Of a stretch of DNA of 64,000 nt, positions 57,546 to 64,000 are shown piece by piece. A model generated the notes under the pieces. That model searched no databases and was not told the origin of the DNA. It worked only from the letters and a program-made list of their open reading frames with translations. Source of the DNA: a bacterium. Its GTDB lineage: Bacteria > Pseudomonadota > Alphaproteobacteria > SP197. The number at the start of each line of letters is the position of its first letter. Within the stretch, counting starts at the first letter, position 1. The DNA is taken from the NCBI GenBank assembly GCA_028821455.1, contig JAPPGE010000005.1:39030-103029 (forward strand), read 5' to 3'. A program made the position numbers and the translations under genes.

Positions 57546-58310
57546 ATGTATCAGGACGCTTCCGAACTCGACTCGTTCTATTCCAGTCGCCTTGGAGGAA
57601 TCACCCGCAGGCTGGTGCTGGCCCGCATTCGCGCCATGTGGCCCGACGTCACCGGCTTGCGGATTGCAGGCTTGGGATACACCTCGCCCTTCCTCGCCGT
57701 TTTCCGCAACGAGGCTGAACGGGTTCTCGCCCTGTCGCCGGCCATGCAGGGCGCAATCCGCTGGCCGGCAGAGGGGCTGAGCCAGACCTGTCTCATCGCC
57801 GAGGATGCGCTTCCCCTTCCCGACCAGTCCGTGGATCGCATTCTTCTGGTCCATGCCCTGGAACACTGCGAGCCGCGCACGGCCGCGATGCGCGAACTCT
57901 GGCGTGTCCTGACACCGTCGGGGCGCCTCGTCGTCATCGTTGCCTATCGCGGCGGTATCTGGGCCAGGGCCGATCACACGCCATTCGGCCATGGCTATCC
58001 CTTCACCGAGCGCCAGATCAACCGTCTCCTGAAGGAATCCATGTTCACCCCGCGGGCGGCCGAGCGCGCCATCTACGTTCCTCCCAGTCACAGGGGTCTT
58101 TCGCTCTGGTCGGCGCCGGCATGGGAACGTGTTGGACGAAAGTGGGGACTGCCGTGGCCCGGTGTCCTCCTCGTGGAGGCCATCAAGGAGATCCATGGCG
58201 CCATCCCCGTCGCGAGGCGGTTCCGGCTCCAACGGCTTGTCGCCCGACCGGACCGGATCCAACCGGTCCGCTCGGGTCGCGGCAACGGGACCCTGTCGAT
58301 CACCTCCTGA
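57546..58310 (+). CDS. Class I SAM-dependent methyltransferase
   Basis: The 254-residue enzyme begins MYQDASELDSFYSSRLGG, the usual start of this alphaproteobacterial type-11 methyltransferase group. Motif I is RIAGLGYTSPFL, an unusual form of GxGxG, and VHALEHCEPRTAAMRELWRVLTPSGRLVVIV gives motifs II to IV. The ATG at 57513 offers an 11-residue extension. It converges on metW, 20 bases away. The methyl acceptor is unknown. Confidence 0.8.
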   Translation: MYQDASELDSFYSSRLGGITRRLVLARIRAMWPDVTGLRIAGLGYTSPFLAVFRNEAERVLALSPAMQGAIRWPAEGLSQTCLIAEDALPLPDQSVDRILLVHALEHCEPRTAAMRELWRVLTPSGRLVVIVAYRGGIWARADHTPFGHGYPFTERQINRLLKESMFTPRAAERAIYVPPSHRGLSLWSAPAWERVGRKWGLPWPGVLLVEAIKEIHGAIPVARRFRLQRLVARPDRIQPVRSGRGNGTLSITS

Positions 58311-58329
58311 CAGGGTGCGGAGGGTCCGG

Positions 58330-59016
58330 TCAGGACCGGCGGCCCGGTTTCCGCTTCTTGGCCGGCAGCACTTCGAAGACCGCCTGCTCGGCGAAGAGGT
58401 TCGCCTGTCCCTCGAAACCGCTGCGGATCACCGTGACTTCCCGCTCTTTCGCGATGCCGTAGCAGTCGCCCGTCAACAGACCCTCGAGACGCACGAGGTC
58501 GAGGAAATCACGCACCGTGCATGGACGAATGGTGCTGGTCATGAACCAGGGCTCCGGGATGAAGCGGGTGTGGGGCATGCGCCCGCGGGTCACCAGCGAG
58601 AGTCTCGCCCTCCAGTGCCCGAAGTTGAGAATGGAAACGATGGCAACGTCGGCAATGCGCATCATCTGGCGCAGGACCTCGCCTGGCCGGTGCACGGCCT
58701 GCAGCGTGTGGCTCAGGATGACGTAGTCGAAACTGTCATCGGGATAATCCACAAGGTGGCGGTCCGCATCCCCCTGGATGACGGGCAGCCCGCGCGCCAC
58801 GCAGGCATTGACCCCGGCCTGGGAGATCTCCATGCCGCGACCGTCGCAGCCGAGCTCCCTGACGAGATAGTCGAGCAGGGCGCCGTCGTCGCATCCGACA
58901 TCGAGAAGGCGCGACTCCGGCTCGATCATGCTGGCTACCAGCCCGAGATCCGGTCTCAGGCCGAAGCGGTTCTCTCCGAGGATGAAGCGGTCCCTCGCGC
59001 CGGCGAGGAGACTCAT
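58330..59016 (-). CDS. metW: Methionine biosynthesis protein MetW
   Basis: MetW supports the homoserine O-acyltransferase MetX; in several bacteria the two form a complex that gives full activity. The 228-residue protein is a methyltransferase-fold domain: SRLLDVGCDDGALLDYL, GMEISQAGVNACVARGLPVIQGD, FDYVILSHTLQAV, and a C-terminal part with EREVTVIRSGF. ATG 59016 is used; 59055 is another possibility. It lies 170 bases after metX, rather than overlapping it as usual. Confidence 0.9.
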   Translation of the reverse strand: MSLLAGARDRFILGENRFGLRPDLGLVASMIEPESRLLDVGCDDGALLDYLVRELGCDGRGMEISQAGVNACVARGLPVIQGDADRHLVDYPDDSFDYVILSHTLQAVHRPGEVLRQMMRIADVAIVSILNFGHWRARLSLVTRGRMPHTRFIPEPWFMTSTIRPCTVRDFLDLVRLEGLLTGDCYGIAKEREVTVIRSGFEGQANLFAEQAVFEVLPAKKRKPGRRS

Positions 59017-59186
59017 GGCCCAATGGCCCGGTTGCGACGCCCCCGCGACGGGCATCCTGCGTTCTGCGGTCGCGGGAGCTCGCAGGCGGAGGCACTCGGT
59101 CGCGGCGACGCCACGGTGCCGCTGCTGCCGCCTTCTCCTCCAGCAAGGTCGATGGTCATGCTTTGCCAGCCTTTCCGGTCAGAAGA

Positions 59187-60350
59187 CTAGAAGCCGAGGT
59201 CGCGCGCGACACTGTCGAGAAAGCCTGACGTGGTCTCGAACAGGTCCGGTTCGTCGAGCAGGAAGGCATCGTGGCCCTTGTCGCTCTCGATCTCCACGAA
59301 GCTCACGTTGACGCCGGCGCGGATGAGGGAGTGCACGACCTCCTTGCTCTCGGAGGTCGGAAACAGCCAGTCACTGGTGAAGCTCGTCAGCAGGAAACGC
59401 GCCTTTGTCCCCTGCCAGGCCTTCGCGAGGTCCCCGCCGTGGTCGGCCTCGAGATCGAAGTAGTCCATGGCGCGGGTGATGTAGAGGTAGGCGTTGGCAT
59501 CGAAACGCTCGACAAAGCTGGCTCCCTGGTGGCGCAGATAGCTCTCGACCTGGAAGTCGGCACCGAATCCCTCATAGGACTTCATGTAGCGGTTCTGCAG
59601 TTCCCGGCCGAACTTGCGCCACAGCGCCGGCTCCGAAAGATAGGTGATGTGAGCCGCCATCCTGGCAACGGAGAGGCCCTTCTCCGGGCGCTTTCCCTCG
59701 CGATAGTAGAATCCGCCGCACCAGTTGGGATCGGCCATGATGGCCTGACGGCCGACTTCGTGGAATGCGATGTTCTGCGCCGAATGACGGGCAGCACCGG
59801 CAATCGGCACGGCGCTGACCACCCGGTCGGGGTAGCGGGCCGCCCAGTCGAGAACCTGCATGGCGCCCATCGAACCGCCGATCACGCACATGACCTTCTC
59901 GATGCCGAGGTGATCGAGAAGCATCGCCTGCACATTGACCATGTCGCCAATGGTGATGATCGGAAACGACGTGCCGTAGAGTTCGCCCGTGGCAGGATCG
60001 ACGGCTGCCGGTCCTGTCGTTCCCATGCAACCACCAAGACAGTTCGGACAGACGACGTGGAAACGGTCCGTGTCGATCGGCTTGCCGGGGCCCACCATCG
60101 ATTCCCACCATCCCTTCTTTCCGGTGACGGGATGGGTGCCGAAGGCATACTGATCGCCCGTCAGGGCGTGACAGATCAGTACGGTGTTGTTCCTGGCGTC
60201 GTTCAGGGTTCCCCAGGTCTGGTAGGCGACACGCACCGGTCCCAGCCTCTCGCCGGACTCAAGCCTGACGGCTGCGCCTCCGGCCAGTTCGGCGCGTGGT
60301 CCGGGAAGATCATCCTGGATTTCGTGGACGGCCCTGGGAGCCTCAGTCAT
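59187..60350 (-). CDS. metX: Homoserine O-acetyltransferase/succinyltransferase
   Basis: MetX acylates homoserine with acetyl- or succinyl-CoA, the first committed step to methionine. The 387-residue alpha/beta-hydrolase-fold protein has the nucleophile elbow [14 protein letters not shown] with the catalytic Ser, [10 protein letters not shown] with the catalytic Asp, and [11 protein letters not shown] with the catalytic His. Many alphaproteobacterial homologues use succinyl-CoA; the sequence features visible here do not decide. ATG 60350 ([14 protein letters not shown]) is the family start. A promoter lies upstream; no SAM riboswitch was found. Confidence 0.94.
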   Translation of the reverse strand: MTEAPRAVHEIQDDLPGPRAELAGGAAVRLESGERLGPVRVAYQTWGTLNDARNNTVLICHALTGDQYAFGTHPVTGKKGWWESMVGPGKPIDTDRFHVVCPNCLGGCMGTTGPAAVDPATGELYGTSFPIITIGDMVNVQAMLLDHLGIEKVMCVIGGSMGAMQVLDWAARYPDRVVSAVPIAGAARHSAQNIAFHEVGRQAIMADPNWCGGFYYREGKRPEKGLSVARMAAHITYLSEPALWRKFGRELQNRYMKSYEGFGADFQVESYLRHQGASFVERFDANAYLYITRAMDYFDLEADHGGDLAKAWQGTKARFLLTSFTSDWLFPTSESKEVVHSLIRAGVNVSFVEIESDKGHDAFLLDEPDLFETTSGFLDSVARDLGF

Positions 60351-60419
60351 GTCGAACTCAATCCGCCGTGTGGTCAGGCGCCATGAACCTGAGATTGTAG
60401 TCAGCGGAGCGTGGAGGGC

Positions 60420-60448
60420 TGTATGGAGATCGGACACCGGCCTGTCAA
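60420..60448 (-). promoter_or_regulatory. Promoter upstream of metX
   Basis: On the minus strand a perfect TTGACA (60448-60443), a 17-base spacer and CATACA (60425-60420), a weak -10. Transcription would start near 60413, giving a 63-base leader before metX. A 5-bp hairpin TCAGG/CCTGA lies in the leader, but no SAM-II signature is seen. Confidence 0.4.
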
Positions 60449-60641
60449 GCCTTCGACCTGCGCACTCGGTCTTCCGTTGCCGGCAATCGTGCCGGCATGC
60501 GGCGGAGGGACAGGAAAGCGCCGCTGCGATGGTCCCGCGCGCTCTCATGGACCGGACCTTCCGGCTCGACGAGGTCGAGAGACAGGCGGCCATGTGCCAC
60601 TGGGCGCAGTCCGGCACTCGCGATGCCGGACGGCGGACACT

Positions 60642-61238
60642 TCACATGGGGACGTGACCCGGCTGCTCGCGGACCCGGACGAGCCAGTCGCGAACGGCCG
60701 GGTACCCGGCGAGATCGAATCCGCCTTCTTCCGCGACGTGGGTGTAGGCATAGAGAGCGATGTCGGCGATGGTCATTCCGGTGCCGACGAACCAGTCGGA
60801 GCGGGAAAGGTGCCCCTCCATGACCGCGAGGGCGGCGTTTCCTCCCTCGCGCTTGTCGGGAAGCTGGCCACGCTGTGCCTCGGACATTCCCGTGTGCTGG
60901 ACCCAGTGGCGGGCAACCGCAATGAACGGCTCGTGGCTGTACTGCTCAAAGAACATCCACTGCAGGGTGAGCGCACGGGCCAGCGGGTCCAGCGGAAGGA
61001 ACCTCGAACCCTCCGCGAGAAAGTGAAGAATGGCATTGGATTCGGCGATGCAGGTACCGTCATCGAGTTCAAGGACGGGGATCCGTCCGTTGGGATTGCG
61101 GGCGAGGAATGCCGGAGTCCGGCTCTCGCCCTTCAGGATGTCGATCTCGACCGGCTCGTAGGCCCTGTCCAGGTGGGCGAGCAGCAACCTCGGCTTGTAG
61201 CCATTGCCGGACAGGTGGTTGTCGTAAAGTCGAAGCAT
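60642..61238 (-). CDS. Glutathione S-transferase family protein
   Basis: This 198-residue GST has an N-terminal thioredoxin-like domain (MLRLYDNHLSGNGYKPRLLL, NPNGRIPVLELDDGTCIAESNAI) and a helical C-terminal domain with MTIADIALYAYTHVAEEGGF. Ser10 is the likely glutathione-activating residue. It resembles the YfcG/nu-like and beta classes. ATG 61238 is the family start. It is divergent from the GlxA-type regulator and may be its target, though no palindrome was recognised in the 98-base gap. Confidence 0.9.
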   Translation of the reverse strand: MLRLYDNHLSGNGYKPRLLLAHLDRAYEPVEIDILKGESRTPAFLARNPNGRIPVLELDDGTCIAESNAILHFLAEGSRFLPLDPLARALTLQWMFFEQYSHEPFIAVARHWVQHTGMSEAQRGQLPDKREGGNAALAVMEGHLSRSDWFVGTGMTIADIALYAYTHVAEEGGFDLAGYPAVRDWLVRVREQPGHVPM

Positions 61239-61336
61239 CGGCGATCCCCAACTGGAAACTGAAACGACCAGTCTCCGGATACCGCCCACGATTGACGAGT
61301 GGCGTAAACGCCCGATTTCGTTAAGATCCTGCCAAC

Positions 61337-62317
61337 ATGGCCGACACGCACCTGCATTCCACCGTCGTCGCGCTGGTTTACGATGGCCTGTGCACATTCG
61401 AATTCGGCTGCGCCTACGAGATCTTCGGCCTGCCTCGTCCGGAACTGGACCGGCCCTGGTACCGGTTCGAGGTCTGCGCGGTCGAGCCCGGGCCGTTGAG
61501 AGCGGCGGGCGGATTCACCATCCAGGCGCCCTGCAACCTGCACCTGATCGACGAGGCCGACACGGTCATCGTACCGGGCTGGAAGAATCCCGACGCTTCA
61601 GCCTCGCCGTTGCTGCTGGCCGCGCTCAGGAGGGTCGTCGAGCGTGGCGGCCGGTTGGCCTCGATCTGTTCGGGCGCGTTCCTCCTTGCCGCCGCCGGCG
61701 TGCTGGACGGCCGGCGCGCCACCACCCACTGGCGTTACGCGGATGCGCTGGCGCGCCGCTTTCCACGAACAGATGTCGACCCCAACGTGCTCTACGTCGA
61801 CGAAGGACCCGTTTTGACCTCGGCCGGAAGTGCGGCGGGGCTCGACCTCTGTCTCCATATGGTGCGTTGCGATCACGGCACGGCCGTCGCCAACAACGTC
61901 GCACGGCGACTGGTCCTGGCGCCGCACCGCGAAGGGGGCCAGGCTCAGTTCGTCGAAAGGCCGGTCGCCACCGAAGCGAAGACCGCGAGATTCAACAGGT
62001 TGCTCGAGTGGCTGCCCGCCCACCTCGACGAGGATCTCCGCATCGCCGACCTCGCGCGGCAGGCCGGCATGAGCGTACGCAGTTTCCAGCGACGCTTCCG
62101 GGAAGCCACGGGTTCGCCACCCGGCGAATGGCTGATCCGCCTGCGCGTTGACCGGGCGCGGCACCTGGCGGAAACCACCTCGTTGACCATCGAGGAGATC
62201 GCGGCGCGCTCGGGCCTTGGCGCGGCCGAAACACTGCGGCATCACTTTCGGCGCCTGTTGGGAACCACACCGACTGCCTACCGGCGCACCTTCGGTCGCT
62301 TCGGCAGGCCTCGCTGA
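61337..62317 (+). CDS. GlxA-family transcriptional regulator (DJ-1/PfpI plus AraC)
   Basis: The 326-residue protein has an N-terminal DJ-1/PfpI-type domain (VALVYDGLCTFEFGCAYEIF; nucleophile-elbow region ICSGAFLLAAAGVLDGRRATTHW). The C-terminal AraC helix-turn-helix pair (RIADLARQAGMSVRSFQRRF, TIEEIAARSGLGAAETLRHHF) binds DNA. GlxA-type regulators control amino-acid, carnitine or glycine-betaine catabolism in characterised cases (ArgR, CdhR, GbdR of Pseudomonas). The target here is unknown; the neighbouring divergent GST is a candidate. Confidence 0.92.
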   Translation: MADTHLHSTVVALVYDGLCTFEFGCAYEIFGLPRPELDRPWYRFEVCAVEPGPLRAAGGFTIQAPCNLHLIDEADTVIVPGWKNPDASASPLLLAALRRVVERGGRLASICSGAFLLAAAGVLDGRRATTHWRYADALARRFPRTDVDPNVLYVDEGPVLTSAGSAAGLDLCLHMVRCDHGTAVANNVARRLVLAPHREGGQAQFVERPVATEAKTARFNRLLEWLPAHLDEDLRIADLARQAGMSVRSFQRRFREATGSPPGEWLIRLRVDRARHLAETTSLTIEEIAARSGLGAAETLRHHFRRLLGTTPTAYRRTFGRFGRPR

Positions 62318-62394
62318 TTCCATCCGGTTTTGCCTTTGGCGCCGATGTCACCTAAACAGCATCCCTGGTCCAGCACATCATCCGGGGCATCACG

Positions 62395-63141
62395 CTGACA
62401 TCGCCCGAACACACCCTCGCCCGCCTGCGCCGGGAGATCGACACGGTCGACGACGGCATTCTCGATCTCATCTTGCGCCGCGTCGAACTCGTCGACGAGA
62501 TCACTGCGGCCAAGGCGGAAGCGGGCACGCTCCATCGCTTCCTCAGGCCGGGCCGCGAAGCGATCATCCTGCGCCGTCTCCTTGCCCGCAACCGCGGCAT
62601 CTTTCCGCCGGCAGCACTGGTGCGCATATGGCGTGAAATGCTGTGTGCCTTGCTGCCGCTCCAGGGCACCTTCTCGGTTGTGGTGGGTGGATCAGAAGCC
62701 GGCCTGCGCGACACTGCACGCGATTTCTATGGTTCGAGCACGCTGATGCCTGAAACCGAAGACGCCATTGCGGCCATGCACCGGGTGGCGGAAGGCCGTG
62801 ACCGGCTGGCCGTTATTCCGGCCGGGGACCATGACGCCCTGCGGCTGCTTGCCAGCCAGGGACGTGCCGCGCTCCATATCGTGGCCCTGCTCCCCTTTGT
62901 CCCTCCAGCACCTGGTTCCGGGTCACGCTGCGAGGCGTTCGTGCTGTCGGCGACCGCTCCTGAACCCTCGGGAGACGACCGGACCGTCATCGCCGTCTTC
63001 GACGATTCCGCTGATGCCGTTTCGCAAGCCCCGATCACCACTCTCGACGGCTGGCACCAGGGAGACGAAGAGCGCCGCATCGCCATGGATTCCTTGACTG
63101 GCATGGTCCTGGGGTCCTATCCCGCACCGTTTCAGCAGTGA
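62395..63141 (+). CDS. Chorismate mutase, apparently with a CTG start
   Basis: Chorismate mutase makes prephenate for phenylalanine and tyrosine. Residues from HTLARLRREIDTVDDGILDLI to RLLARNRG are the AroQ-type helical domain, with catalytic Arg, Lys and Glu positions visible. Much of it (62395-62472) lies before the first ATG (62473). In this frame the only ATG, GTG or TTG between the stop at 62353 and 62473 is absent; CTG at 62395 gives MTSPEHTLARLRRE, with GGGG seven bases upstream. The 248-residue protein ends in a region resembling a degenerate prephenate dehydratase domain, as in other alphaproteobacterial homologues. It lies 13 bases before hisC. Confidence 0.82.
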   Translation: MTSPEHTLARLRREIDTVDDGILDLILRRVELVDEITAAKAEAGTLHRFLRPGREAIILRRLLARNRGIFPPAALVRIWREMLCALLPLQGTFSVVVGGSEAGLRDTARDFYGSSTLMPETEDAIAAMHRVAEGRDRLAVIPAGDHDALRLLASQGRAALHIVALLPFVPPAPGSGSRCEAFVLSATAPEPSGDDRTVIAVFDDSADAVSQAPITTLDGWHQGDEERRIAMDSLTGMVLGSYPAPFQQ

Positions 63142-63154
63142 TTCCGGGAGAACC

Positions 63155-64000
63155 ATGAACGCACCCGAACCCCGGGCCGGCATTCTCGACATCAAGGCCT
63201 ACGTGCCCGGAAGAAGTTCCCTCACCGACTCTGAGGGCCGCCGCGTGATCAAGCTGTCTTCGAACGAGTCGGCTCTCGGACCCAGTCCGCGTGCCGTCGA
63301 GGCGGCACAGAGGGCTGCGGCCGGCGTGGTCCGTTACCCCGATGGCAGCGCCCATGACCTTCGCGAGGCCATTGCCCGGCGCTGGGGCCTCGACGCTGAC
63401 AGAATCGTATGCAGCAACGGATCAGATGAGCTTCTCCAGCTGTTGCCGCACATCTACGCCGGTCCAGGCGACGAGGTCCTTTACAGCCAGTACGGCTTTG
63501 CCATCTATCCGATCGCGGCCCTGGCGGCGGGGGCAACGCCTGTCACTGCTCCGGAGCGGACCTTCCGGGTGGATGTCGAGGCCATGCTGGCGGCGGTCAC
63601 CGAAAGGACGAAGCTGGTCTTCCTTGCCAATCCCAACAATCCGACCGGCAGCGTCATCCCGGCCGGCGATGTCGCCAGGCTGCGGGCCGGCCTGCCGGAT
63701 CACGTGCTTCTCGTGATCGATTCAGCCTACGCCGAGTTCGTCACCCGCGATGACTACAGTGCCGGAGCCGAACTCGTGCACGACAGCGCCAACACGATCA
63801 TGACCCGGACATTCTCCAAGGTCTACTCCCTGGCCGGCCTCAGAGTCGGCTGGATGTACGGCCCGCCGGCTGTCGTCGATGCGCTTCACAGGGTCCGCGG
63901 CCCCTTCAACGTCAATGCCGTCGGCCAGGCTGCGGCGACCGCGGCGCTTGACGATCCGGACCACCTGCAGCGCGCCATCGATCACAACGGACGCTGGCTG
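63155..64000 (+). CDS. hisC: Histidinol-phosphate aminotransferase, 3'-truncated by window edge
   Basis: HisC transaminates imidazole-acetol phosphate in histidine synthesis; in this linkage it may also aminate phenylpyruvate or prephenate. The 282 visible residues include YVPGRSSLTD, KLSSNESALGPSPRAVEA, SNGSDELLQLL, FLANPNNPTG and the PLP-lysine in TRTFSKVYSLAGLRVGW (Lys222). The start follows GGGAGAACC. It is the second gene of a chorismate mutase-hisC operon, which in relatives continues with tyrC/tyrA; the end lies beyond the window. Confidence 0.95.
   Translation, partial: MNAPEPRAGILDIKAYVPGRSSLTDSEGRRVIKLSSNESALGPSPRAVEAAQRAAAGVVRYPDGSAHDLREAIARRWGLDADRIVCSNGSDELLQLLPHIYAGPGDEVLYSQYGFAIYPIAALAAGATPVTAPERTFRVDVEAMLAAVTERTKLVFLANPNNPTGSVIPAGDVARLRAGLPDHVLLVIDSAYAEFVTRDDYSAGAELVHDSANTIMTRTFSKVYSLAGLRVGWMYGPPAVVDALHRVRGPFNVNAVGQAAATAALDDPDHLQRAIDHNGRWL

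Noticed and set aside
60351..60641. Possible SAM-II riboswitch upstream of metX
   Set aside because: The conserved GCTAAA core and pseudoknot pairing were not found; only a 5-bp hairpin is present.

Overview
The window is a high-GC chromosomal segment whose gene content and gene order point to an alphaproteobacterium, probably Rhodospirillales-like. The signs are divergent hrcA-grpE-dnaK-dnaJ and rph-rdgB-hemW, a phoR-pstSCAB-phoU-phoB operon, soxBDAG sarcosine oxidase, an RpoH-type (CTTG-N17-CCTATAT) dnaK promoter, and chorismate mutase-hisC near metX-metW. Taxonomy is inferred from these features only; no rRNA is present. The first gene (gyrB) and the last (hisC) are cut by the window edges.

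Layout. 1-4.0 kb: gyrB end and a class A penicillin-binding protein. 4.1-5.7 kb: a small accessory island with its own consensus promoter and palindromic operator, driving a tandem DUF7662-like protein whose C-terminus looks like a VapB-type antitoxin tail, followed by a PIN-domain ribonuclease; a frameshifted small ORF lies just upstream. 6-9.2 kb: an esterase and a Tat-exported PhoX-like phosphatase, separated by a 13-bp-stem terminator. 9.6-11.5 kb: a solo HipA-like kinase fused to an AbiEi-like N-terminal region, with a palindrome and promoter. 12.1-18 kb (minus strand): dapB, dnaJ, dnaK, grpE, hrcA. 18-23.4 kb: rph, rdgB, hemW, a LppC-like lipoprotein, a BON lipoprotein and gshB. 23.4-28.7 kb: soxGADB. 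28.7-36.6 kb: HIT protein and the complete phosphate-starvation operon. 36.7-40.3 kb: malic enzyme, a Rieske oxygenase, tRNA-Ser(GCU).

40.4-46.4 kb: an acyl-CoA dehydrogenase pair with an enoyl-CoA hydratase (CoA-ester degradation), an orphan NMT1/THI5-like binding protein without signal peptide, an ASCH-domain protein, and an MFS transporter whose ribosome-binding site lies in the arm of a 10-bp inverted repeat. 46.6-51.4 kb: an envelope-transport trio (RND/MMPL permease, LolA-like periplasmic protein, outer-membrane beta-barrel). 51.6-52.1 kb: a decayed IS1634-family transposase. 52.2-56.1 kb: a KshA/DAF-36-like Rieske oxygenase, a COG2907-type FAD protein and an exported TPR protein. 56.1-64 kb: a ferredoxin-like protein, two glutathione transferases, a methyltransferase, metW, metX, a GlxA-type regulator, chorismate mutase (apparently with a CTG start) and hisC.

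Most of the window is housekeeping: cell-wall synthesis, protein folding, phosphate uptake, and amino-acid and one-carbon metabolism. The parts most likely to hold undescribed biology are the DUF7662/PIN island, the AbiEi-HipA fusion, and the lipid-transport trio beside the Rieske/flavoprotein pair.
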